This document shows, one piece after another, positions 11,217 through 21,386 of a DNA stretch of 64,000 nt. Position 1 is the stretch's first letter, and each line of letters starts with the position of its first letter. This DNA comes from Tilletia caries (lineage: Eukaryota; Basidiomycota; Exobasidiomycetes; Tilletiales; Tilletiaceae), in the NCBI GenBank assembly GCA_032718865.1, contig JALUTQ010000046.1, positions 496,001-560,000 on the forward strand, in the 5' to 3' direction. The translations under genes and the position numbers were made by a program. A model generated the notes under the pieces. The model had not been told where the DNA came from. It saw only the letters and a program-made list of their open reading frames with translations, and ran no database searches.

Positions 11217-11404
11217 GACTCAGGGTGGCTCCGCCACCCTTCGCCCGCTTCGCCATGCCGGTGGCCTCTAGCCCTCTGCTGGATTGGGGGGTATAGGATG
11301 CTGATGAGCTGAGGGAAAAGCCATACTCGTAAAATAAAAAGGCTACTGAGGTTAGGAAGGTGCGCGCGGTCGCAGACTCAGGGTGGCTGCGCCACCCTTC
11401 GCCC
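11217..11404. repeat. Pair of direct repeats with internal palindromes
   Basis: The motif GACTCAGGGTGGCT(C/G)CGCC, continuing ACCCTTCGCCC, occurs at 11,217 and again at 11,375, 158 bp apart in the same orientation. Each copy contains the inverted repeat AGGGTGGC/GCCACCCT, able to form a short hairpin. They could be ends of a small repeat family, but I could not define an element. Confidence 0.45.
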
Positions 11405-11812
11405 CGCCCGCCGTGTTGATATTTGACATTACCTGTATCCTTTGCGGTTGTACATATAAGGAAGCTGTAGGAAGGAAAGAGTATCAATGAGATGGTGGGG
11501 GTGGTTCTTTCGGTTCGCGTTTGGTGAGCGGAGTTAAGTTCGTGTGATTACATAAGCGAAAAAAGGTAGAAACTGCTTCCACAGCATCAACCACACAACC
11601 TGACAAGCTGTAGGTCTGCAGCCTGAAAGAGTTCAGGATTTGAACACCTAGTCGTTCTGGCCTCCAGGACGTCTTTACTTGGGAGGGAAAATATTTTTTC
11701 TATTGATGTTGGTTCAGGCGCTTACGGCCGTAAGAAAACTGGTTCCAGTAACCCCAATCTCTAAAGAGACTGGGGAAAAAGGGAAGAGAGAGAGAGTGGA
11801 ACGGAGTGGGAA

Positions 11813-11885
11813 CGGAATCGGGTCGAGAATGGAATCGGGTCGAGAATGGAATCGGGAGAATGGAACCGAGGTGGGAACCGAGGCT
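11813..11885. repeat. 17-bp minisatellite
   Basis: GGAATCGGGTCGAGAAT is repeated head to tail about two full times, followed by shortened and diverged units (GGAATCGGGAGAAT, GGAACCGAGGTG). It lies in a purine-rich stretch without a supported gene. Confidence 0.55.
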
Positions 11886-11939
11886 CAGAGTGAACAAAGG
11901 GAAACAGAAGAGAAAGAGAACCGCACAGATACACCGCAG

Positions 11940-12990
11940 GTTTACTGTGTGCCCCTAGGGGCCCTTTTGGGCTAAACGGCTTTTGACAGCCTTTCTCTTT
12001 AGCCTTTCAACAACATTTTCTGTGTACGCTCGTGTGGTCTGTGTTAGAAAGGTCTTGACAAGCACCTAATCGAACGTCTTTGGGAGTCTGGGTTGGTCTG
12101 ACTCTGCGCCGCCTGCTCACACGAGCCTGTATACAGAATGTTTTAAGGAGGCTCCTGCGAGGCATTTCATAATTACAGGCTTCACACCGCCGGGGCATAG
12201 GAGAGTGCACAAGCCTTTTGACGCAAGAGCCCTCTGAGGTGATGATGGAACCCCTGCTATGAGCGTTTCTTGCGCAAGGGCCATAGAGTGGTTAGGCGTG
12301 AAGGCTCTGTCAGACTTTCGCTGCAAAAGGCTTCTCCAAGCCTTCTGATGTACAGCCTTCTGAATGAAACCCCACAGATCATGCAGACGCTATAGTTTCC
12401 CCAATTGGCATGACCTGCACTAGGAGTTTCACGGTCTCTATATAACCGGCGCTGATCTTAAAAAAATTCGTAACTTTTTTCAGGCTCGATCGATGCTGCT
12501 TTTTGAAGACAGGAAAGCTCGTTTTTCTGTATTGCTACGCGTAGGTACATGAGTACTGTGAGATTGGGAAGGTGGTGGTATGCGTGTGATGGGCAGTAGG
12601 TGGCTTAGACGACGACGACCATGACGATGGTGACACCGTGAGCAGCATGGGCCTACGGTGGTAGCGTGCGGGGACGGGTCACCATCCATACGTGGCCCGT
12701 GGGTCATTTCGCACTAACCGCAGTCACGTGACTATAAGCTGGTCAAGCCTCCTGGTGGCCATATGGTCTCAGACTCTGAAAAAACGTTTTGGAAAAGGCG
12801 CTATTGAGGATTCTCCTGAGAAGGCTTCTGGGAGCCTGAACTCGGAAGGCTTCAGATGCCTTCACAAGGCCCTTGCACAAGCCTCACACTAGCTTCATAT
12901 AAGCCTGTCCGAGGCCCTCCAAGGGAATAAGGCTTTAGGAGGCTTCACGTCAAGCCTCTTTCAGCCCTCTCCAGGGTCAGCGGTGTAGAG
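11940..12990. repeat. Region dense in AAGGCTT/AAGCCTT motifs
   Basis: The motif AAGGCTT, AGGCTTC or their complements recurs many times across 11,980-12,965 (for example near 12,180, 12,320-12,360, 12,820-12,860 and 12,890-12,960). The edges at 11,985 (TTGACAGCCTTTCTC) and 12,955 (GCCTCTTTCAGCC) are vaguely similar. This suggests a degenerate repeat or MITE whose ends I could not fix. No gene is supported within it. Confidence 0.3.
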
Positions 12991-14043
12991 AAGTCAGAAG
13001 CTGGTGCTGCCCAGCACAAAGAACGATCACCACTGGGCACTGGCAGACCGAGTGACGGTTCGAAATTGCGTCGAACTCTATCCTCAACAACCTGCAAGTA
13101 ACGACCACCCGAAGGACACTCGGAGGAGCTCATCTGTGTCGGTGGTCCCCATCCCACTCCCCTGTGTCATTCTCTGCCCCCTACGCTCATTCTTGTCATT
13201 GCTGCTCTCATTGATTCTGGTGTTGTTAGGTTTCGCTCACCACGTGTCTACGCAATACAAAAAGCACTACTCTCGTATAAAAAAAAAAAAAAAACCACGC
13301 AGATTCACGCGTCCTCTTCCTGGCACTGGCTGTACGCGACATCAGCGCATCAGCTGAGCGCTGAGCGCTGAGGCCTGAGGCCTGAGGTGAGCAACCCAGC
13401 AAACCAGGTGGGTTTGGCGAGGATCCAGATTGAGGTCATGTTGCAGTCTTAGCGTTGCGCCGTCTCCCTCCTTTTAAGTACGCTTCAGCGCTTCAGCCTT
13501 CACATTTCACAGCTTGATGCTTCGATCGTTCGTCCAGCATCTCTCCCAAGTTCCAGCAGCGCGCTCTGACCTCCCGCGACCCGCTCTCTTACAGTAACTT
13601 CCCCATCAGGAGGGCAGCGGTCGGTTGGCGAGGCTGGCGAGGTCGTGAGTCTGACAACTCATGGATTTTGCGGCACAGTTTAGGCTCACGGCACGAGCTA
13701 ACGCGTCTTGGAATCGGCAGTCCAGCCACTACTTCGACGGTACATACTGTATACATCGCCTAATTGCTCATTGATTGATTCTTAATATTTGCAGCTTCCA
13801 GCGATCGCATCGATCCGAACCTCGTTATTTATCGCACTGAGCACAGAGCACTCTGCTGTCTGCAGTCTGCTGGGTACATATCTAACCCAAACATCCGCGT
13901 CGAATGGGCGTCGTGCAAACTGGCTCACCGCTCTCTTTTAAAAAGACGCTCACCTCTGCTTCCCTCGCTCTGCTAACTCAATCTCTGCGTACTTCCCTCA
14001 CATCTCTTCTTCTTTGCCTCATCTTTGCCTTCCTTCCAAAATC
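12991..14043. promoter_or_regulatory. Upstream region of the MFS transporter
   Basis: No gene is supported over this kilobase. It contains a run of 15-16 A at about 13,279-13,294, a small GCTGAGCGCTGAG/GGCCTGAGGCCTGAGG repeat at 13,350-13,387, and a CT-rich leader at 13,975-14,040 directly before the transporter ATG. CT-rich leaders are common upstream of fungal genes. No specific factor site is claimed. Confidence 0.3.
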
Positions 14044-15675
14044 ATGTCCAGTAGCGATCATACCCTCGCAGACCGCCAGCACTCGCAGGACATTGAGAAG
14101 GGCCACAAACATCAGGACTCGGCTACCGAAGCCACGGCCATAAGCAAGCCAGAAAACTCAGTCGAAAACACACCACAGGCCGACAATAATGCCCCGACCC
14201 CGACCCCGGCCCCAGCCGCTCCAAGGATGCCCACATTCCCAGATGGAGGTTTGAAGGCTTGGTCGGTGAGTAAGACTCGTCGACCAAATCGCTTATTTGT
14301 ATCGAACCCGCTCACAACGTTAGCTTCCACCCATCCTCCACAGGTCGTCTTCGGCGCCTTTCTGGCGATGTGTGTCACCCTAGGTACCGTAATCTCCTTC
14401 ACCGTCTTTCAAGAATACTACTTCCGCGTCACCTTGAGCAACCAATCTCAGGACGCGATCGCCTGGATCGGCTCCGTCCAGTTGGCGTGCTCCTTCGGGA
14501 TGACTCTTCCCGCCGGAATGCTCAATAACAGATTTGGTCCACGCATCACCATCGCCATCGGTGCAGTCTTGGTGGTCTTGGGCAACATGACTGCCAGCGT
14601 CGCGAAGGAGTACTACCAGTTCTTCCTCTCGCAAGGGTTGTGTGCTGGATTCGGGTATGGCTTCGTCATGCTACCTGCGCTGGCCACCCCGTCCGAATGG
14701 TTCCTTGCCAAACGTGGTCTTGCAACCGCCCTGGCCATCGGAGGTTCCTCTATCGGCGGTGTCATCATCCCCGTCATGGTCAACCGTCTCCTCAACTCGG
14801 ACGACGTTTCTCTCGGCTGGACGCTCCGAGCAATCGCATTTGTCCAGCTCGGCGCTCTCATCGTGGCCATTGCCTTGATCCAGGACCGGTTCCCGAAGGC
14901 TGGGTTGGCACTGCCCATCAAGGAATACTTCGGCACCCGCGCGACGAACTTCTTCATGCTTGGAGGCATGTTCGTCTACCTGGGCCAGTATATTCCCTTT
15001 AGCTTCATCACACCGTACGGGGTCTATCGTGGAACCAGCCCAAATCTGGCTTTCTATTATGCCTCCATCCTGAACGGATCCACTTTCGCCGGCCGCTTGG
15101 CGCTTGGCACCCTCGCCGATCGCGTAACTGGCCATTTCAACACAGTCGCTGCGACTGCGCTGATCACAGGTCTTTTAGCATTCGTGGGTATTCTGCAACA
15201 TGATCCCAATCTTGAGAAGAATATGACTATCGAACTGACTACGATGTGAAACAGGTCATGACGGCTGCCTCCGATAATGCCGGCATCATCGTCTGGGCGG
15301 TGTTCTATGTGAGTCGCAGCCTCTTCTCCCTGCTCCCTTCTCTCTTAATAATGTCTGGCAGGATTTGCTGACCATTGCCATGTTCGAATTATGCAGGGCT
15401 TCTTCTCAGGAGCGATCCAATCTCTCTTCACCCCCGGCCTGGCCCGCCTGGCAGGCAGCCCACAGAAGATCAGCGGCTTCCTCGCCATCGGCTCCTCGCT
15501 GATGTGGCCCTTCCTGCTCGCCTCCGAACCAATTGCAGGCAAGCTCCTCCAGGACACAGGGAACACGAACTTTGTCGGCATGACGATCTTTGCCGGGTCG
15601 GTTTGCATGGCGGGTAGCGTCATGCTGGTCATCTCCCGCGTGCTCGTCCCGGGCGCCAAGGGGTTCAAGGTATGA
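14044..15675 (+). CDS. Monocarboxylate-porter-type MFS transporter
   Basis: Four exons: 14,044-14,265, 14,344-15,183, 15,255-15,308 and 15,397-15,675, giving about 464 aa. Residues 1-60 are a hydrophilic, Thr/Pro-rich cytosolic tail. FPDGGLKAWSVVFGAF then starts TM1, a typical opening of fungal monocarboxylate-porter-like (MCT/SLC16-related) facilitators. The N-terminal half has NNRFGPRITIAIGAVLVVLG and GYGFVMLPALATPSEWFLAK. A hydrophilic loop follows near DRFPKAG, then the second half with FAGRLALGTLADR and GFFSGAIQSLFTPGLARLAG. Twelve hydrophobic segments are expected. Membrane transport of a monocarboxylate or related small molecule is inferred; the substrate is not known. The ATG at 14,044 is preferred over an in-frame ATG at 14,014 because of its better context. 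The first intron is 78 nt and in frame, so it can be mistaken for coding sequence. Confidence 0.85.
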
Positions 15676-16055
15676 ACGTGCGGTGGAGAGGAGCATCTGG
15701 ATCATTCTCAGCTTTCTTTGCTGCTCCATTAACGCATCTTCTTGTATACATGGACCAAGTATCCCCCGTCTTTTCCATCCTTGGAGAGACAGAACATGAA
15801 TATAGACTATAGAGGTTGGCGTCTTGCGTCTTGACGATTTGTTTGTTTGTTATTATCGCCTTTGGTTTCAGAACATGAGAGCGTAAACGGCGAGTGAACG
15901 GCTCCAGGAAGGACAGAACTGCTGACATGACCATATGCATCGGCATGGGAAGTGGGAAAGCCGACGAACTTCTCGTTCGACATTCATTGATTCATTCAAT
16001 TCGCACTTCCCTTCCTTTCCCCCATCCCCTCCCTTCCACCGCGCGCGTCGATACA
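15676..16055. other. Short intergenic spacer
   Basis: This 380-bp spacer separates two genes on the same strand and must contain the 3' end of the transporter transcript and the promoter of the methyltransferase. The last 100 bp before the ATG at 16,056 are pyrimidine-rich. Confidence 0.4.
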
Positions 16056-17362
16056 ATGAACTCTGTGTACGAGCTCCTGGACCGCGGCTACCTGCCCGAC
16101 TTCGTGCTCCGGCCCGTCATCCGGCACCTCAACAACCTCCGGATCCGCTCGCTCGAGCACGGCAGCACTGAGGCCAACTTCGCCTACAAGCGCGACTTCA
16201 TCGAGGCCTTGAAGTCGAGCGAGATCGCCATCGAGACGGAGAAGGCAAACGAGCAGCACTATGAGGTGGATACAGACTTTATCCTGACAACGTTGGGCCC
16301 GCGCGCGAAGTACTCGTGAGTTTGTCATCGCCATTTGAAGCAATAGCTGCAGTTGGCCTGAGATTCACCTTGCGTACTCGAATCGATCAGCTGCTGCCTG
16401 TACGAGACGGGCAAGGAGACCCTCGAAGAAGCCGAAAATGCAATGCTCGAGTCCTATTGCGTCAAAGCGGAACTCTCCGACGGCCAAACCATGCTCGACC
16501 TCGGCTGCGGCTGGGGCTCCCTCTGTCTCTTCCTCGCCGCCAAATACCCATCCTCCCAAATCAAGGCGCTTAGCAACAGTCGGACGCAGAAGATATACAT
16601 CGATGGAGTCGCCAAGAAGCGCGGCTTGACCAACTTGGAGGTCTTTACGGGCGATGTGCGCACATATGAGTTCCCGGAGGGCACCTTTGACCGGGTTTTG
16701 AGCATTGAGATGTTCGAGCATGTGAGTCTTCCCCTCGGCTGAATCTGATTCGTTACGCGTCGGCGCGGCGAAGGAAAAGGTGTGGCACGCTTCCTCGGGA
16801 ACGCGTCGTATTGGGCGCGCGTATACCCTTATGCGCATAAATTTGCTGAACGCATCCCTTCATACACCTACAGATGAAGAACTACTCGCTCCTCTTCGAC
16901 AAAGTATCCCGCTGGCTCAAGCCCCTCTCCGCCGCGCCATCACCCGACAAGCCCTCCAAGCTGTTCATCCACATCTTCTGCCACAAGACCACACCCTATA
17001 ACTTCGAAGAGGACGACGGCTGGATGGCCAAAAACTTCTTCTCGGGCGGGACGATGCCCTCGCACGACTTGTTCGCGTACTTCCAAGAACACGTCGTCCT
17101 CGAGCAAATGTGGTGGTTGAACGGCAAGCACTACGCGCAGACGCTCGAGGCCTGGCTGGCCAAGCAACGTCGGGAGAACCGCGGTGGGAGCTCGATCAAG
17201 GCCCTCAGGGAGGATGCCAAGAAGAAGGGGGTCAGCGAGCTGGAGGGCGAGAAGACGTACTATCGCTTTGCGCTCTTCTACCTCGCTTGTGCCGTTTTCT
17301 TCGGCCAGAACGGAGGAGAGGAGTGGGGCGTCGGACACTACCTGTTCTCCAAGCGCGGGTAG
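16056..17362 (+). CDS. CFA-synthase-like SAM-dependent methyltransferase
   Basis: Three exons, 16,056-16,315, 16,391-16,721 and 16,874-17,362, give about 359 aa. After a helical N-terminus (MNSVYELLDRGYLPDF), the junction of exons 1 and 2 gives KYSCCLYETGKETLEEAE. Then comes the SAM-binding motif I LDLGCGWGSLCLFLA, motif II SNSRTQKIYIDGVA, and TGDVRTYEFPEGTFDRVLSIEMFEH. The third exon gives the family-typical HIFCHKTTPYNFEEDDGWMA, FFSGGTMPSHDL, WWLNGKHYAQT and GGEEWGVGHYLF. This is the cyclopropane-fatty-acyl-phospholipid-synthase/coclaurine-N-methyltransferase-like clade, widespread in fungi. The methyl acceptor (lipid or small amine) cannot be told from sequence. It has no signal peptide and is probably cytosolic. 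The reading frame looks intact. Confidence 0.85.
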
Positions 17363-17944
17363 ACACCACCGGCAGACAAGCCCGGCCGGCCGGCCGGCCG
17401 GCCGACCTCAGGCCCAATTCTCGCGTACGAATACCCCTCCAGCGAATAGACGTAACCTTATGAGTTCGAGATTGAAGCACTCGGACAGGCACGAAGAGAA
17501 GAAAACAACGCAATTTTTTGTGATTGAGGGTGACGCGAACAGTAACGGGAGAGGACAACGGGACAGAGCTAGGGTTGATGGTATCGAGACATGAGAGGAA
17601 GTGTTGATGATGAGGAGCGACACAGAATATCTGGAATCAGTAGCAAGGGAGACACAGAGAAGCTTGGATATCGACCGGGATCAGTTTGGGGTTGTACAGA
17701 ACTAAGAGGAGGGGGGGGCGACGTGATCGTTGCGCTTTTAGGTTGAAATGTGGAAGAGTTGCTGTGGGGAGAGCTGGCGAAGTCGCGATCGACAGTGAGA
17801 AGATGAAGCGAGAGTTGGGAGGTGACTGGGATATCGGGCTGGGAGAAGGTTGAGTGGTGTTTTTACTCCGTCGTCCTCACGAGAAGCGGGGAGTTGAAGA
17901 GATCGGCACGCTGATGGCGGGCCTGAGGGTATACAGGGCCGCGC
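17363..17944. repeat. Convergent intergenic region with a (CCGG)n tract
   Basis: Just after the methyltransferase stop, about 17,382-17,405 is six tandem CCGG units. The rest, between two convergent genes, contains a G8 run near 17,711 and no supported gene. Confidence 0.6.
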
Positions 17945-19907
17945 TCAAGGATCGTCGTCGTCATCATCTTGAGCTGCAGTGATGCCGTTGCCCACCAAAG
18001 TAGCATGGAATTCCTCCGTAGCAGGCGCGATGTGTGGTGCCATCCCTTCACAGACAGCGTCGTCTCTCGATCCGACCTTGAATCCGAGACCAACGAGGCC
18101 AGAGACCTTTCCGGCGCTTCCGCTCCGGCCATTCTCGAAGTGATCGGGGTGGAAGTTGGTCGTGTGATGATAAGCAGACCCTGCTCCGTTCATAGCGGCA
18201 GTCGTCTTAGCCTCGTCACCTTCGTTTTCATTCTCGTCCTCTCCCACCACATTGAGCTCGCCAGAGGAGTAGTTTGACTGGAATGGCGCGAGCAATCGAA
18301 GAGGAGTCAGGCGCGCCTCGGAGTCCAGTGCTGGACCATTCGTTGCAGCGCTGAAGTCTGACTCCGGCTCAAGTGCTGCGGGCGAACGAGGTTTCGTTAG
18401 AGGAGGTGCAGGCTGATTTAGAAGGAAGCCATCAAAGCGACCTCGTCCGGAGTTCGACGGTACAGGTGCAGAGCCGACCATCCACATGGCTCGGCCGGCC
18501 TGGGAGGGCGCACTTGTCCCCAGCGCAGTCGTGGCATCGGCACTTGTTGCAGGTGATGAGGTCTCGAGCATGTGCCCTCTGCGATCGGCGTGGCCATTGA
18601 CCTTGGTTGTATGTGGGGATTGTGCACGATCATGAGCTTGGGGAAGGAACTCCCTGCTGTTCGCCAAATGTGCTGGGGTAGCGAGGGGACGGTGTTGCGT
18701 TGATGCTAGGACCCGTGAAGGACCTGTTGCGAGAGCAATGATCAGCGTCAGGGTTGTTTCCAGACCCGTTCGAAGGTCCAGAGGAAGAGGAAGACGACAA
18801 CGACACGAAAGAAGACGACGATGAAGAGGCAATGGGAGGCTTGCGGAACTCCGCTTGAGGAAGCGGGGTGGATTGGAAGAGAGATGGTGTCACGATAGGG
18901 CTGCGCCCAGCGGTTGGGTAGTGAACGGGAGGCACGGGAAGTTGAGAGAGGTTCCTGTAGCCATACCCAGACCCATAGGCGTTGGGTGAGTTCAGACTGG
19001 ATCCTGAGGTCTGGCGTCGGTGTGTGTGATGGTGGTGGGCGATTGCGCCGGCTGCTACGTTTGTTGATGCTGCAGTATTCATGCTGGATGAGAACGGCGT
19101 CAGGGGAGGTGGAGGGCCTGTGCAACTGCGCTTGCGACTGATCCCGGTGAATGGAAGGGGAGCGGAGGGCAAAGCGTCGGAAGAGTCATGAGTAGGATCC
19201 GGGGATGAGAAATCTCGAGTATTGCTCTTGGATCCAGCGTGAGCGAATGATTTCTGGTGCTGGACAGACATGCTCCTGCTCATCCAACCAATGCTTGCGG
19301 GAGGAAGCTGAGATGAGAGAGGCGGAAGGGGCGATGGGGAAAAGGACCCGCTTGAGCGAGAACTGGTGGGTGGGCCACCTGCAGTACTGGAGCTGCGCCG
19401 AGCGAAGGTGAGCCCTGTTGGGCCTAGACTTGGGCTCGGTCCTGCACTAGACGATGGCAACGGAACGTCTGCGACTATGATGGGCAGAGTTGGGCACGCA
19501 ATGCTGCGGTACGGCTTGCTATCGAAGGAGTAGGAGTAGGAAGACTGTACTGGCGATGGTCTTGCTGCAGCTCCGATGGAGCTGGATGAGCGTCTGTTGT
19601 TGACACGATGAGAGCATGGGTGCATACATGCGCAGAAGGCGAGGCCTGGCGCAGCTGGCGATGGGGCTTGAGGATGCTCAACCCACTCTTCTTCGAGCTC
19701 GAAGTCGGGCTCTGCATCGTCGAGTTCGTGTTCGAGTTCGGGTACATCTTCGTTTTCGTCAGGCAGGAGATTGCGATACTTGGCAGCTGTAGGTGGCTGC
19801 CGTCGATCGGCCCAGCTTCCTGATGCCGAGGTCGATCGTTCCAATGCTGGTCTATTGACCTGATACATTTGGGACGGAGTCATTGTGGGCTCGAAGGGAT
19901 GGGCCAT
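17945..19907 (-). CDS. Large intrinsically disordered Ser/Pro-rich protein
   Basis: An ATG at 19,907 opens MAHPFEPTMTPSQMYQVNRP, followed by an acidic patch (NEDVPELEHELDDAEPDFEL) and a long Ser/Pro/Gly-rich tract to 18,630. A second open frame, overlapping it and running to 17,945, continues the same compositional style and ends in ITAAQDDDDDDP. The two are in different frames. They overlap between 18,832 and 18,630 with no strong intron, so a frameshift, a missed splice or a sequence error lies near 18,640. In the first frame, shortly after its TGA, a cysteine cluster can be read (ITCNKCRCHDCAGDKC), reminiscent of a Sprouty-like or other zinc-binding motif, which raises the possibility that this frame is also used. 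No catalytic domain is seen. Function unknown. Confidence 0.55.
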
Positions 19908-20913
19908 GGCTGCGCGTAGATCACCGAAGGCGGGGATTCCATGCCCTTACGTATTATAGCTGGTTGAGTATGGATAAGATGGGTCAGCCAAGTACTCATA
20001 GGAACGAAAGGCTCTACACCGATGCTCACCTTGTGCGAGATCGGTGAGCTCGTATCGAGGGTACGGATTATTTTGGGAGAGGATGAGGATGAGGAGGAGG
20101 AGGAGGCGGACGGGGATGAAGAAGCGCAATAAAATACATCAGCGCATGAGCAGAGTAAATAGCGAGTAGCGACGGCCCATGCAGCATGGCTCAAGCTGCA
20201 GCCCACACATAGCCCGAGGCCACAAGGGTTCACGTGTAATCTCGTCTTGGGAAGCTGGAAACCTTGATCTTCGCGCCGAGCACTGAGGCGCTCGTGCCTT
20301 GATGCTTGATGCCTGATGCGATCAACTGAGAACCATTTACACCATAGATAGGATGAGGCAATCCGTGGATCGTCAGCGGCGGTCAGCGTGGGCACACATA
20401 CACCCAGGGACCTATGCACACCCTTATTGGGACCTGCCTTCAGCCGGGGCTTAGGGCCTGGGAGCCTGGGACCTGAGATCTGAGATCCTGAGAACCGGCA
20501 ACTTGTCTGGAAGATTGCTGGGCGGGGAAGTTTGAAGAGAAGTAAGAACGAGAAGAAAGGATTTTTAGTGGGGCGAGCAAGAAATTCGAATCGTGGAGCT
20601 GTGCGACGTTATGTAAGTATTGTGGAGACCCGGGGGACCGGGGTTTGTGTGGAGACGCCCTGAACACCGGATTTCCAACTCAACCTGCTGAAAGATAAGC
20701 AAGATACACGTCCTGTGTCATCCATGTGGTGTATGTACGTGCGGCGTGCCAGAACAGTCGAGCAGTGCCTCATCGAGTCCCGTCCCTTGTCCGTGCTCCC
20801 ATAAAGTTCAAGCCCCGCACCATGCAAAGCGCAGAGTCTAGCAGTATAAAAATGCACGCCGGGCGCAGTAGCTGGCGACTGGGCAGCACGGACGCAACCT
20901 CGCGGCTCGCGGT
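19908..20913. promoter_or_regulatory. Upstream region of the disordered-protein gene
   Basis: About 1 kb between the gene start at 19,907 and the KDZ element. It contains a GAGGATGAGGATGAGGAGG-like purine tract at 20,076-20,105, a (CCTGGGA)-type run near 20,455-20,475, and AGTATAAAAATG at about 20,843, just outside the transposon. No gene is supported. Confidence 0.3.
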
Positions 20914-20921
20914 CTGCTGCC
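20914..20921. repeat. Left 8-bp target-site duplication of the KDZ element
   Basis: CTGCTGCC immediately precedes the left terminal inverted repeat and is exactly repeated at 35,368-35,375, immediately after the right terminal repeat. Eight-bp duplications are reported for Zisupton-type elements. Confidence 0.88.
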
Positions 20922-21019
20922 CACCTGTGGCACCTGTTACCCCGCCTTGTAGACAGCTTGTAATTCAATCTGGACTGTCTACAAGGCAAGATCTGGGCCA
21001 GATGAGCTTAAAATGAAGA
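20922..21019 (+). repeat. Left terminal inverted repeat with internal hairpin
   Basis: This 98-bp repeat matches the reverse complement of 35,270-35,367 at about 93 positions. Inside it, CCTTGTAGACAG (20,945-20,956) and CTGTCTACAAGG (20,975-20,986) are a perfect 12-bp inverted repeat around an 18-nt loop. The right copy keeps the arms only imperfectly. Such a nested palindrome is a likely transposase-recognition feature. Confidence 0.88.
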
Positions 21020-21386
21020 AATGAGAAAGGAAGAATCTTCCTCCCTTGCTCCCCGCTTCGGCAGCCGGCACGCCGCGCCGCGCCACGCGCGCGCGTACAG
21101 ACAGTCAAACACCGAGCGCCGAACTCAACACCGAGAGCTTGATGGGCGCGAGCCGCGAGTCGCGACCAGTCTCCTCCCCACCATCCGAGGACTCCTCCCC
21201 ACCAATCCCGGGCCACCAGAAACTCCCCAGCCTCTGCTCGCCTTCGTTCCTATTCAAAACCCCCCGGAAGAGCGCGGGTCTCATCGTGTCCGATGGGTGA
21301 GTGTGGCCAGGTGCCAAATTCCAACCGCGCCCCGCCATCCTTGCCCAGCTGGCACCACTTGCTGACCCCAATCAACCCCAACTCCA

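Noticed and set aside
13279..13294. Poly-A tract as the tail of a processed retrocopy
   Set aside because: No coding sequence or target duplication lies upstream of it.
14014..14043. Upstream in-frame ATG for the MFS transporter
   Set aside because: Adds ten residues from a CT-rich leader; the ATG at 14,044 has the better context.
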